Origin: Malus domestica
Taxonomy: Eukaryota > Streptophyta > Magnoliopsida > Rosales > Rosaceae
Direction of reading: 5' to 3'
Assembly: GCF_042453785.1 (NCBI RefSeq)
Contig: NC_091675.1
Span: 7,390,501-7,454,500, forward strand
DNA: 64,000 nucleotides
Below the pieces are notes generated by a model that had not been told where the DNA came from, searched no databases, and was given only the letters and a program-made list of their open reading frames with translations. This document shows positions 11,749 to 23,750 of this stretch, one piece after another. Position 1 is the stretch's first letter, and each line of letters opens with the position of its first letter. Made by a program: the position numbers and the translations under genes.

Positions 11749-11898
11749 ACTTTAACGTAAAACTTTCAGTACCGTTTATTTTAACGAAAAATCATATTTT
11801 TACACTAAAAATTCAATTTTGATATTATTCACTTTACCTTTTATTTTATCTTTATTGTTAAAACTCAAAATTTTTAAATATTTTTCATTAGTTTTCCT
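11749..11898. mobile_element. MITE-like repeat (copy 1)
   Basis: An AT-rich segment runs from AACTTTAACGTAAAACTTTC through TTTTAACGAAAAATCATATT to TTTTTCATTAGTTTTCC. A related copy lies in opposite orientation at 53597-53743, sharing the TTTTTCGTTAAAA, ACTATTCAC and CATTAGTTTTCC blocks. Such elements are common near genes in apple-type genomes; the superfamily is not determined. Confidence 0.6.
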
Positions 11899-12198
11899 AA
11901 AAATATATGATCACTCGTCTTTGAATTAAATGTCTTTATATTAAATACAATGGTAGAAAATAAATAAATATTTTTTAGTTTTTTAATCCATTTTCCAAAA
12001 ATTTAAAAGAAAAATTAACCCAAACTAGAAAAAAAGGAATTTTTTCAGAGCAAGTTACTACACTCCACTGTGGTTTTAGGGTTTGCACAGAGCCATCGAT
12101 CCCTCCGAAACGACTGCCAGTCCTGGGTAAGTCGATTCGACACTCACCGCCGCCCAATTTCCAAAAAAAAGATGGCATTTTGAGCACAAATTTCGAAA

Positions 12199-14204
12199 AT
12201 GAAACCCGAACAGACCCCGTCCCAGCTCGACCGATCTCACCGTTCTTCCGGCAACCGGCGCAGCACGCGTTCGCAAGCAGCACCGGACTGGAATCCGACT
12301 GACGAGCTCATCCTCGTGAACGAGGTCGCCGCCGTAGAGGGCGACTGCCTGAAAGCGCTGTCGTCGTTTCAGAAATGGAAGATCATAGCTCAGAACTGCT
12401 TTGCTCTGGGCGTGTCGCGGACTTTGGACCAGTATCGCCGGAAGTGGGAGGCTTTGTTCGGCGAGTACAAGGGGATCAAGCAGTGGGAGGCGAAGTCCCG
12501 AGCTTCCGATTCGTACTGGGTTTTAGGAATTGAAAGAAGGAAGCGGAATGGGCTGCCGGAGAATTTTGACCAGGAGTTGTTTAGAGGGATTGAGAAGCTC
12601 GTGAGAGTGAGGGGGAACCAATCGGATACAGACCCAGATAGTGATCCGGAGGATGAGGCGGAGGAGGAGCCTGATGTTGATTCAGAGCCAGGTATGCTTG
12701 TTTTTCAGCCACAAATGGAAATCTGTATTGATATATATTGCTGCATTGTGATTAATATGCAGTTGCTTGTTTTGTTTCACATTTTTCGTGCCGCATATTT
12801 TTGGGTTGGCATCATTGGTTGCTGAATGAAAGTTCGCATTTTGGATTTGATTGCTATATGGATGTTTACATTGTGAAGTATATGAGCTCATTATCTAGGA
12901 AAATTATTAATGAAGAGGGAGGGTCCAATCGAGCACCCTTCGTATGGTAAGATGTTAAAATCATCACTCACAAATCGCGTAAATAACGGATAGGTGCAAT
13001 ATGCAAGGGGCTTGTTGCTCAAGTGGCTAAGAACGTTTACTCGTGCACCTAACATCGTGTGTTTGAATCTCTTATCCCCTATATACAAAAATAACCTGCA
13101 GATGATTAAGCGAGTATGGGCTTTAAAATTTGGAAAAGAACATAATCTTATTTGTTAAATGCAATAAATGTTAAATATAAGTTGTAAACAGAACTGGAAA
13201 GTTTCTTTTTTAGTTTGTTTATGATTTTTGTAGATGAATCGTTAAGTTCACTCCTTAAACAGTTTATTTACTCACTAAACACAAATTGAGACTTGAATCA
13301 TAAGGTTAGAATGTTGATGTACATGAATGTTTTATAAACAAGGGTAAGGTGTGATATACGACAGCTTAGATATGCATACCCACTCAGTAGATAATTCTCC
13401 TATTTGTGAGATTGATTACTCGATAGCAGTGTGAATACCAATTCAAGCTTCTATAAATTCATGATTAGTTGAGTCCCCCGCTACTGGTATTATTTCTGGA
13501 AGTTAATGGTGGATGTCATGAAAGGTCTAAGGTGGTTGAATTTGCAATGTGAAATTTCTTTAGATAGTTTTTATAGGGAAACTGCATGTGTCATGCTGAA
13601 ATTTTGATTAATGGGCGAGTAAATGAATGGATTGTAGTTAAGCATTACAATCAGGTTGTTTGCGTAAGTAACCCTTGCACCATAATTCTCAACAGCTCTT
13701 TTCTTATAATTTTCTTGTATGCTAGAGTCAAAAAGGAGAAGGCGTCGATCAACATCTAAGAAAAGCTGTCCTAGAGAAAATTCAATTAGAAGCTGCAAGA
13801 GAGAAAAGCCTCAAGAAACCCATGCAGAAGAAAAACCTCAAAAAACCCAAGCAGAAGAAAAACCTGTAGGAAGTGGTTTAAAAGCAATTCCTCCGAAGAG
13901 CCTGGCAGAAGAACATCCTCAGAAGAGCTGTGTGAAGAAAAAGCTTACAAATAGTCAAAGAAAAGAGGAGGCAATCAGCATTGAAGAACAGGAGAAAATT
14001 GCGGCTATGAAATTGCATGAAAGTGCAGATTTAATCCGTGCTATCGTTACTGAGACACCTGACCATAAGGCTGCTGGCGTGAAGAGCACCGGGGACCTCC
14101 AAACTGATTTTGTTAGGTGCCAAGGGGACCGGGTCATTGCATGCCTTGGCGATATTGTGAAGACACTCGACCAGCTCCGTCATCTTGTCCAGGAATGTGA
14201 ATAG
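12199..14204 (+). CDS. Trihelix / MYB-SANT-like DNA-binding protein
   Basis: Two exons, 12199-12691 and 13726-14204, join in frame (SEP|ESK) to 323 residues; the intron has GTATGC...CTAG. Residues about 30-110 form a trihelix-type domain with spaced tryptophans: DWNPTDELILVNEVAAVEGD, FQKWKIIAQNC, LDQYRRKWEALFGEYKGIKQ, then SYWVLGIERR. An acidic stretch follows (DTDPDSDPEDEAEEEPD). Exon 2 opens with a basic cluster (SKRRRRRS), likely a nuclear signal, and degenerate repeats of EEKPQKTQA type. It ends in a predicted helical segment (ADLIRAIVTETPDH to LDQLRHLVQECE). A nuclear transcription-regulator role is inferred from the domain; targets are unknown. The intron carries a SINE-like insert. Confidence 0.82.
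13005..13090 (+). mobile_element. tRNA-derived SINE-like fragment in the trihelix intron
   Basis: A pol III A-box-like TTGCTCAAGTGGCTAAGAAC is followed about 30 bp later by a B-box-like GTGTTTGAATCTC. This spacing is typical of the tRNA-related head of a SINE. No clear tail or target duplication was found. Confidence 0.5.
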
Positions 14205-15134
14205 TTTTTCCCTAACCTTTATTTCTTTTGAACTGAATGTGAATATTTAAATGGTTAAGAGTTTGGTGTTAATGTTTATCTTTAATGGTAGATGCAATGT
14301 TGGAATTAGCTTCACTACCGTGCTGTTTGCGTGTGGAACACCCAGTTTAGGCGTGAATGAGAGTAGTTCCCGGTCTTTTTCGCGCTATAGTCCACTCTGT
14401 CTAGTCGAAATTGCAAGGCTAATTTGTCATCCTAGACACATTAATATTAATCTCCTTTAATTAGGTGAAACTTCATAATAGCCAATAGGGCGGTTACCAC
14501 TTACCTGCGGTGATTGTCAAACTTTGATGCATGTAGATCTCATTGTAGACGGTATACATCAACAATTGACGACCACCACCATACACGTAATACACGTCTG
14601 GACGACCGTCAAGAACAATCCTATTCCTATAGGCAACAAGGCCAAGTTGTAGTAGTACTGTATAATGCTGTCATGGGCTTTCACTGATGTTTTAGGACTC
14701 GGACTTCTTTTGCTTCTTTCTTAGGAGCCTCACGTGTGGAAGTTTGAGACCATTAGAAAGCAATAACTATCCTTATATCTGGCAATGGACCCGTGATTGC
14801 CAACTGTGCAAACGAATACGCAAAGACGTTGAACATAAAAAAGGCTAGGGTGGCAAGTAGACCTCTCACGAGATTTCGGACTTTGGTTTGGTTCGGTTTT
14901 TTGGAAACCTTAACTCTTTGATTGTCAAAACCGAATCAAACCGCCACTTACGTTTGAATATGCTGGTTTGATTCCCGCTTATGGTCCTTTGATCCTCGAA
15001 CCATCAATTCTTCATCTTCCGTGCAAACACAAAAGGCCTCTTCCTCTCCCAACATTGTAGCTGTCTTCACAAACTGCAGATTGTTTTACAGACTCCATTA
15101 GCTCCTTGATTTCCAACACTCACAAAACCAATCC
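14205..15134. other. Spacer upstream of the intact DUF3537 gene
   Basis: No gene is seen. It includes the 3' UTR of the trihelix gene. From about 14500 onward it shows patchy similarity to 18530-19650, so the upstream region belongs to the tandem duplication. Confidence 0.5.
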
Positions 15135-17120
15135 ATGGACTCCTCCACTTCAATGAACAACCAAATCAATGTCAACTTCACCAGCCAGAGCCACTCCGAA
15201 ATTATATCTCGCCACCCCCTCAATGACGACTCAAACCAACCCGACATTCCCTTACTTCTCCAATCCTCATATGAGCTATGCAGCTTCAGAGTCAGCCTCA
15301 AATGGTGGGCACTCGACCACTCCTCGTGCCTTGGAAAATTCGTATCTTATTTCACCTTCATCTTCTTAACAATCCTAGTCCCTATCGTGACCTCCCTCTC
15401 TCTAAATACCTCATCTGACCCTATCTCGTTCAACAAGCTAGTCCAACTTCCTGAGTCCGGCTTGGCTGCCATTGGCTTCATAACTCTGTCCGGCTTCTTC
15501 AGGAAATATGGCCTAAGACAACTTCTCTTCCTTGACGGTCTTGGAGACGACTCTGGCTTTGTTCGTCGCGAATACACTCGCGAGCTCAATAAGGCCTTCA
15601 AGTCCCTTGCTTGCATACTACTGCCTTCATTCTTCATTGAGCTTGCCCACAAGATCATATTCTTCTGCACTGTCAAGATCTCACTGCCTCATATTAGTTC
15701 AAGCGTCCCACTCAATTCCATTATGTTTGTTTTCGTTCTGGCTTCTTGGGTTTATAGAACTGGCGTGTTCTTGCTGGTTTGTGTTTTGTTTCGCTTAACT
15801 TGTGAGCTCCAAATACTTAGGTTCCAAGAACTACACAAGTTGTTTGAGGGGTGTGAATCCGATTCCAGCATCATATTTAAGGTATGCTTTGAAATTTCAA
15901 TAATTTCTTCGCTATTTTCTCTTGAAAGAGTGTGATAGGGGTAGTAATTAGTTAGCAGGTTACTAGATACCAATCTATGGTACTTGGTACTTCGTCGGTA
16001 ATTGGTCAATAATCTGTGGATATTTACAAGATATCAACAAAGTATCGATAACATAACGGTGAAGCAGAATATCAATGATGAAGCAAAAACTGGTACCTGA
16101 TACCAGACAATTTTCTCTCTTTAACGCAACATTTTGTTTTCCACATTTTTCGTGCACATTTGAACCAAGATTTGATATAATTTCTCTCGATATTTCTGTC
16201 TTTTCAGGAACATGTAAGGATAAGGAAGCAATTGTGGGTTACCAGCCATAGGTACCGGTTCTTTATCATCGGATGCTTGTTTACAATCACCGTGAGCCAA
16301 TTCGGGGCCTTGTTGCTGGTTTTGGCATCCAAGACGGAGAAGACTTTCCTCAACTCGGGTGATCTTGTGGTTTGCTCTGCCGTTGAGCTCAGCGGGTTGT
16401 TCTTGTGTCTAATGGAGGCAGCAAGAATAACTCATAGAGCTCAAGGAATTGTGGCAATTGCAACGAGATGGCACATGTTCTTGACTTGTCCATCTGCTTT
16501 ATCAGATCAGCAGTGCAAAAAATGGCTGCGCTCCGAGGCTAGCGGACATCATGGAGAGAGTGACTCTGAACATTTATCCGACGTTTTCTCTTCAGTTCCT
16601 CAAGAGGAGCCTTCCTCATTCCAAACCAGGCAAGCTCTAGGTCAGTATGCTTATTGCTTTCTAAGTTTCTAAATTCCTTGCTTGCTAGCTAGTAGCGTAA
16701 AGCTACTCATAGTAGTACAACTACTTTGGGTAACAAGAAAAATTTGAGACCTAACTCGGATACAAAGGCGTATGGAAGACTCTGATACTTGTAGTGACCT
16801 GCAAATTTGTTAACCATGCGTATCAGGTAAACCCGAATGTTTTTTGAACATGTGAAAACTCGAACCTAGGACAAGAGTAGTACCTCAGTTTTTGCCTAAA
16901 CTCGAACCTAGACTCTATACATGCTTGTATTTTATGGTTGTCGTATGGATGCATGCGGATAACTGGGGTGTGTGTGTGTGCAGTGGTGTATTTGCGACAC
17001 AACAATGGAGGGATCACGCTGTACGGATTTATGCTTGATCGGGGGTCGCTTCGCACACTGTTTGCATTTCAGTTCTCTTTGGTGCTGTGGATACTCAGCA
17101 GAGTGGTTGTTTTGCATTAA
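15135..17120 (+). CDS. GRL: DUF3537 membrane protein, plant gustatory-receptor-like (GRL)
   Basis: Three exons (15135-15881, 16208-16640, 16984-17120) join in frame to 438 residues with GT-AG introns. After a polar N terminus come CSFRVSLKWWALDHSSC and at least six hydrophobic segments, including FVSYFTFIFLTILVPIVTSL, SIMFVFVLASWVYRTGVFLL, FFIIGCLFTITVSQFGALLL and, at the end, FSLVLWILSRVVVL. The motif HNNGGITLYGFMLDRG near the C terminus is characteristic of DUF3537. Known of the family: these plant proteins share predicted fold and topology with insect odorant/gustatory receptor channels, but ligand and physiology are unknown. Length and termini match the family. It is the upstream member of a tandem pair whose partner is broken. 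Confidence 0.9.
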
Positions 17121-19653
17121 AACAAAGTTATAGGAATTTTCAGTGAAGATTCCAACACCAACAACAACAATGCTGGGGCCTTGATAGTTTGGTGTTATGG
17201 CTTGAAAAAAAATAAAACAAAAACCAAAAAGAAAAATAAATTGAAAATGGAGGATTGGTATAACGTTACCGAGGCTCATCCGGGGAGCATCAGTAGTTTT
17301 CTACCAATCCTCTCATGCTTCGATTGTTTCCTTAGTACGTTATTATATTTCATTTGAGTATTTTTTTGGTTTTCCTTCTTTTCTTCCTTTTTATTATGTA
17401 ATTGGTGTGATTATTTGTTTCTTCACAAATCATATGATGTAATTTTTAAGGTATGTAAATGCTTTAAATTGTTCCTTTTTTTTTTCGGTTTCAGAACTCA
17501 TTTTTCACAGATAATTCTGTCATTCATTTTCATTAATTTGAAGATAGCTTAGGTTATTTTTAATAAGAATGATCATGTCACTCTATTTGTCTCTGCATGT
17601 TCAATTTATGTGAGCGCTAGTCGACATCTCCAAAGTAAGAATTTGTAACCCTTCGACGGCCTTCTTGCTTTTTGCTCAAAAGGATTACCTTCAAGGTTCT
17701 AAATTTCCTTTTGAAGTCCAAAATTTTCAATAAATTATGCACATTCTAATAAGCAATGAAAAACCATTATTAATGAATAGACAAGAATGAACAAATGGTG
17801 TGATACCAAAAGGTGGTGTAACCCGTGACACTCCCAACGAATTTTGGCAGCGTAGGCGTTCCGCGGTGTGGCCATTTTGTTGCAAGTGAATATTCTGCGA
17901 CCATTAGTACTACCGTAGCAATCCATGTTGCAACTTCTGTTGTGGGCAATATTGCATAGGAGGATTGTTGATGGTCCCCCAGTCGCACAACTATTGTGTA
18001 TCGGAAGATCAAAAGATCCAAGTTATTGATTCTCGAAAAATCACAAGCAAAGTGATGACCACCATGTAGGATCACTCTTATTACTACCCCTCATGCAATC
18101 ATCTATGTATTTTGAACACAAAATATACAATGTTAATAATGTGAAACATTTGCATTTGTGAGTTAAGCTAGATGATCAACACAATGTGTCTGCCTCTTCT
18201 CCGTAATGCCTAGGTTTGAAGTTGAAAATTCACATCAGTTTGGTTTTTTTGTTTCCTCTCTTCCTGCTGCAGGGCATTGCTCTATCCGTTGATAAAAAAT
18301 TTGGTGAATTTAATGGCAAAAAAATAGATACGAGTTTTTTGTCCATTAATATTATAATACATGGCAAGTGGTTAATGGTAGTCAATGAAGTGATTATACA
18401 TGAGTGATTGATCGTCGTTAATGCATGTTTTATTTATTTTTTTACTAAAAAGAATATGACGGTATTGTTCACCGTTCATCTCTTAATCTTACTAAAATAA
18501 AAAGAGAAATACAAATAAAGGAATGTGTATACATCTCATCATAGATACTTACATACATCAACAATTAATCACCACCACTAGCGCGGATGCATGATTGTCG
18601 AAAATATATATCTAGGAAACAATGCCTAAACTCAAACACAATTGACATAGATATTTTAGGACTCAAGGACTTCATTTTCTTCTTTCTTCTTTCAGTGTCG
18701 CAAGTTGAGATCATTGGAGAGTAATAACTATCTGCCTATTGGCAATGAACCCGTGATGTTGGGTCGAGTTATCTTCCACCAAAAGCTTACTATTGTACCT
18801 TAATTTGGCACAATATACATAATACAAGTGCTTAAATACTAACTAGTTAGTAAATTAATTGGCACATTCCACAAAGTAAATAAATTATTTTTTATTTAAG
18901 TAAATTTTTACATGTATGATCTTTCAATGATAATCTAAAAAATGATCGGTTTAGATTATAAAAAATATTATGAAATAACTAACGATTGAGCAGCTCTCTC
19001 TCAATATACATTTCAATATGTATGTATGGCATTGATTTGTTTCTCAGTAATCAAAGAATATATATACAACATGTTAAGAAATTAATATGAAATGACATGG
19101 AAAACCAAAAAAGCAAGCTCATCTGTACTCTTCACTCCACTTGAAACCCCAAGTTGAAGAAACCTAGGGTGGTGAAGAGACTCTCACGAGAAAGGGCAAG
19201 CTCTTTTGCCTTTCCTTAACTTTCCAACTTCCGTTTTGTTCGGGTTTTGGATCGTTTCTAATTTGATGGTCCAACCTAAACTCAACTGATGTTATGGCTT
19301 GAATCGTCTGATTTGACGTCCACCCTAAGTTTATAAGTTGGCGTGACTTCTCGGACTTTTATTGGTCAGATTATCGAAGCAGTCGTGTCTGCAAATGAGT
19401 GGTCCAAGTGGCATTGAAGTTAGCTGGCAATAGAAAATTATGATCTTCCAAAAAGAGGAAATTAGCATGAAAAGTGTCTACCACAACAATCATTGTGAAC
19501 ACTTGCTTCATCTACCCTCCAATTACAAAGGGACTCAAATTTTTACAAAGAGCGTATTACTCTTGCCCAAATGCCAAGCAAAATCTTTCTCAATCTTCCA
19601 ACAGCGTTGCTTCCATTGACCCCTTTACTCTCCAACACTCACAGAACCAATCC
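17121..19653. other. Spacer between the tandem DUF3537 copies
   Basis: It holds the 3' UTR of copy 1 and, from about 18530, the duplicated upstream region of copy 2. A 101-codon minus-strand frame at 17770-18075 has mixed composition and no recognisable motif; I do not call it. Nothing else is evident. Confidence 0.5.
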
Positions 19654-22040
19654 ATGAACAACCAAATCAATGTCCACTGCACCAGCCACCCACAAATTTC
19701 ATCTCCCTGCGGCCAGAATGACGATGCCAACCAACCTAACATAGCTCCCTTACTTCTCCAATCCTCCGATGAACTCTGCAGCTTCAGAGTCAGCCTAAAA
19801 TGGTGGGCACTCGACCACTCCTCATGCTTCGGAAAATTCCTATCTTACTTCACCTTCATCTTCTTAACAGTCCTAGTCCCAATCCTCACCTCCCTCTTTC
19901 TCAAACTCCCATCCGGGGACCCCATCTCATTCAACAAGCTAGTCCAACTTCCGGAGTCCGGCTTAGCTGCCATTGGCTTCATTACTCTTTCTTGCTTCTT
20001 CCGAAAATATGGCCTGAGGCAACTCCTCTTCCTTGACGGTCTTAGAGATGACTCTGGCTTTGTACATCACGGATACACTCGTGAGCTCAATAAGGTCTTC
20101 AAGTACCTAGCTTGCATACTACTGCCTTCATTTTTCATTGAGCCTACCCACAAGATCATATTCTTCTCAACTATCCAACTCTCACTGCCTCATATAAGCT
20201 CAAGCGTCCCAGTCAATTCAATTATGTTTGTTTTGGTTTTAGCTTCTTGGGTTTATAGGACTGGGGTGTTCTTGCTGGTCTGTGTTATGTTCCGGTTGAC
20301 TTGCGAGCTCCAAATTCTTCGATTCAAAGGGTTGAACAAGTTGTTAGAGGGGCGTGAATCTGAATCCTGTTGTGCTAGGGTAGCACCAAACCTTTATGGA
20401 AACAACTCAAGCTAATCCACAGGAAATATATTAAATGAAATGCAAGAACAAAATATTAAAGACACCAAGATTTTAACAAGGTTCCTTAACAGTCAGTGTA
20501 ACTGGAGTACGTCATCGGAGCAGTAGGAGCTCACCCAATAATCCACTATCAACCAAATGAAAGTTTACAAAGTGTTGGCAAGCTCACAACCCAAAACTCC
20601 AATACAACCAATAGCTCACACACCAAAGAAACAAATAGAGAGAAATATAATGAATAATTTATTCTCTATATGAAGCTCAAAGCTAATACACAAATACAAC
20701 TTTGATTGAGTGAGAATTAACCAATGAAAGAAGCAACAACTTATCCTTCTCTGAAATGGGGCTGCGGCAGTGATTTTTTTCTTCTTTGTGCTGCTCTCTG
20801 TTTCAGCTGCTATGCGGCTGCCTTTTCTACTCTAATTTCCAAAGCAACAATTGCTGCCAAATAAAACCCTAAGTCACCCCGTGACTTCCACATGGACCAA
20901 AGAAAAAACTTTAGACAAAATGCACTTTTCTTTTCCCCAAAACAAGGAAGAAACATAATCATGTTGTCCCTTTTTTTTCTTTTGATTTGTTTAATAGCCA
21001 AAAGTTTTTTTTGTTTTGTTCTCCACTAGGCCACTTGCCACTTATTCAACAAATCCAGCATCATATTCCAGATATATATATGGTTTCAAATTTCGATAAA
21101 ATCTTCAATATTTCTCTTTTTAACAAGTATCCTAAAGCCAATTTAGTTGTTACAGTATTGTGTACCAATCTACAATATATGATACATAGTCCATATTACT
21201 TGCTGTAAAGTACTAGATATATCAATAAAAGATCAATAATAATGCACAACACTTTTCTTATACATTTGATAAAAAAATTCATATAATTTCAGGAACAGGT
21301 AAGGATAAGAAAGCAATTGTGGGTTACGAGCCATAGGTACCGATTCTTTATCATCGGATGCATGTTTACCATCACGGTTAGTCAATTCGGGGCCTTGTTG
21401 CTGGTTTTGGCATCCAAGGCGGAGAAGACTTTCCTCAACTCTGGTGATCTTGTGGTTTGTTCTGCAGTCGAGCTTAGTGGCAGATCAGCTCAGAGACTAA
21501 TAGACGCTGTGGAGACAGTAACTCCGAGCATTTATCTGAAATTTCCACTTCATTTCCTCCACAGGAGCCTTCTTCATTTCAAACCAGGCAAGCTCTAGGT
21601 GAGCATGCGTGCTTTCTAAGTTTATACACCCCTTAACTTTATGGTAATGCAATTATTTTTTGGATAATCAGAAAAAATCAGGACCTACTTATTAAATAAA
21701 AAACAAAGGGTAAATAAACTCCATATATGTGTAGTTACTTGCAAATTAATCAACCTCACGTATCAGGTAACCTCGAGTGTTTTTTAACATGTGAAAACTC
21801 GATCCTAGTACAAAGTACCTCAATTTGTGCACCCTCTATACATGCTTCTATTGCGCAGCAGTGATATGGATGCTAATGTATAGCTTGGCGTGTGTGCGTG
21901 CAGTGGCATATTTGAGTCACAACAACGGAGGGATCACACTGTATGGGTTTGCACTTGATCGGGGGTTGCTTCACACATTATTTGCATTTGAGTTCTCTCT
22001 GGTGCTGTGGGTGCTCAGCAAAGTGGTTGTTTTGTCTTGA
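19654..22040 (+). pseudogene. Second DUF3537/GRL copy, disrupted
   Basis: The exons correspond to those of the upstream gene. Exon 1 starts at ATG 19654 and is open up to 20367, where a 684-bp solo LTR interrupts it a few codons before its end. After the LTR the exon tail resumes (AGCATCATATTCCAG, 21057 on), but the donor GTATGC of copy 1 is ATATAT here. Exon 2 (from about 21296) has lost over 100 bp relative to copy 1 after VVCSAVELSG, covering the LFLCLMEAARITHRAQ membrane segment, and the frame shifts. Exon 3 (about 21904-22040) is intact (HNNGGITLYGFALDRG). At most a truncated protein could be made, so this is a pseudogene of a once-functional copy. Confidence 0.88.
20368..21051. mobile_element. 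Solo LTR, 684 bp, inside exon 1 of the second DUF3537 copy
   Basis: The element begins TGTTGTGC and ends TTCAACA (TGTTG...CAACA) and is flanked by the 5-bp duplication AATCC at 20363-20367 and 21052-21056. Comparison with the intact upstream gene shows the empty site, which confirms the boundaries. No internal region remains. The family is not determined. It entered after the gene duplication. Confidence 0.9.
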
Positions 22041-22551
22041 GGTATTCAGCTGGATGTTTGTGTCAGGTGCTCTCGAAGAGAATCCACTACGATAAATTAT
22101 TTGCTGGCAATGTTTTGTCAATCTCCTGTGGAATATACAAGGTTGCCAATATAAGCTTCCTTTTATAGATGTCCATTGACGATTCCTGGACCATGAATTA
22201 TGGCTTTGCGTGGTAGCACATTGAACGAAACAGGTGTTCATTAACTTTTGTGTATTTCACTTAAATCAAAATAACAAGCGATCACTTAAATCAAAATAAC
22301 AAGTGATCAACTTGTGCTTAGTAGTGCGCCGTAATAAACAAAAGACCAAAGTGTGTAGCAATTAAGAGACTAGTTTTATATAAAACCTACACATTAGTTT
22401 TCGTATGAGTAGTAAATTTAACAATATTATGCAGGATACAAAGGGTTGTGTGGGAAGCCCCTTGCGCCATTGAAATCTGATGCAGGAGCAAATTAAGGAA
22501 TTATTTCTTATTTTGTATTAAGTTTTGTTATTTATTTTATTTTTCATAATT
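22041..22551. other. Spacer downstream of the second DUF3537 copy
   Basis: No gene is seen. A short direct repeat of TCACTTAAATCAAAATAACAAG occurs at about 22258 and 22283. Confidence 0.5.
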
Positions 22552-22569
22552 ACTAAATCGACAGAGAAA

Positions 22570-22727
22570 GAGGTCGCACTTGGTGCGATGGCAAGTGCCT
22601 TCGCCCATGAGCGGTAGGTCTCGGGTTCGAGACTTGGGAGCAGCCTCTCCATAAATGGGGGTAAGACTAGCCGACATTCACCTCTCCCAGACCTTGCGTA
22701 AAGCGGGATTCTTGTGCACTGGGTACG
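22570..22727 (+). mobile_element. Au-type SINE
   Basis: The head reads GGTCGCACTTGGTGCGATGG with an A-box, then TCTCGGGTTCGAGACTTGGG with a consensus pol III B-box. The body has GGGGGTAAGACTAGCCGACA and ends CACTGGGTACG, which is the Au SINE pattern known in many angiosperms. Target duplications ACTAAATCGACAGAGAAA (22552-22569) and ACTAAATCGACAAAGAAA (22728-22745) differ at one base. The element looks essentially full length but lacks the usual T-run at its end. Confidence 0.9.
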
Positions 22728-22745
22728 ACTAAATCGACAAAGAAA

Positions 22746-23745
22746 TTAAGTACTTTTCTAATGTATTTTTATTTCTTTGTAGAACACTAGGTTATTTTCT
22801 TTAACTATATAAATACAATGTAATCTAGAATTATACAAGGTAATCTAGAGTTAAGGAGGACTTTTGGATTAATACTATTGAATATTTTCTTTGAACGACA
22901 AGAGAAAGTTGATCAATTTTTTGAGTACGAGTGAAACTACCACACTAAGTTATGATAAGATACACTTTGAAGTGTAATAAGTTTCAAACTGTCTATTGCA
23001 AACTCAAGTATTTTATTTTGCTCAAAGAAGCAAGAACTATTCTAGTAATAAATTCTACTGAAAATATGACTTTAGCCCCTGAAACTTAATTTTCTCCACA
23101 TAAAACCCGACGTAAATTTTTTGCTCAAATAAAACCCATTGACTAGACTCCACATAAGTAAATTCATTAATTATGTTTGACTTTACCCATTTAAAATTTT
23201 TTGGATGCCTAAAACACCCTTATTGAATGTTTAATGTACACAATTAATTCTATGCAAATTGTAAGGGAGAATTAATGATTTTACAAAAATAATATTTTGC
23301 ATATAAATGTAGGGATTTGTTGGTTAGTTTGGCTCTCGAATTCCAATTTACCATTACAACGTGTCCATATTATATATAGATAAATTATTGTACTTTAAAA
23401 TATATAAAAAAATTGTTGTCAAAGTAAAAATATATAAATTAAAGGAGATAAAAATTGCAGGTAAATTAATTTTAGGACAAAGAAAAAGAAAAGAACCAAC
23501 TATAGGTAAATTATTTACATATACAGTCTAGATATTTGATTCACATAAAAAATGTAGGTAAATCACGTGTGCATAATTTGCCTACCATTATTGAAATTTA
23601 CCTACTATTATATTAATTTACCTACTTGCATAATTTAGGAAAAATGCCAACAAAACATGAGAATAGTATTTGCATATATCATAGGTAAATTGCCAAAAGA
23701 AATATGAGAATATTTTGTTTATATATTGTAGGTAAATTACAGACT
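22746..23745. other. Spacer with dispersed TAGGTAAATT motifs
   Basis: No gene is seen. It contains AT-rich sequence and the motif cluster at 23459-23740. A TATA-like CTATATAAATACAATG near 22807, flanking the SINE site, could belong to an old LTR, but ends could not be found. Confidence 0.5.
23459..23740. repeat. Cluster of TAGGTAAATT / AATTTACCTA motifs
   Basis: About eight copies of TAGGTAAAT or its complement, with a few one-base variants, occur in 280 bp, in both orientations: near 23459, 23503, 23553, 23576 (variant), 23596, 23616, 23681 and 23729. One more lies at about 24398, beyond the Cassandra insertion that split the cluster. Confidence 0.7.
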
Positions 23746-23750
23746 ATAGG

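Larger units (their letters stand above)
14500..22040. repeat. Tandem duplication of a ~4-kb gene unit
   Basis: The unit at about 14500-18500 (spacer, gene, downstream sequence) is repeated at about 18530-22040. Matching landmarks include ACATCAACAATTGACGACCA near 14560 versus a close match near 18560, GCAATAACTATCC near 14760 versus GTAATAACTATCTG near 18720, and the three exons of the DUF3537 gene. Coding similarity is high but spacers have diverged, so the duplication is not recent. Confidence 0.8.

Noticed and set aside
17770-18075. 101-codon minus-strand frame
   Set aside because: No recognised motif, no splice partners and no similarity to the DUF3537 neighbours; it may be chance.
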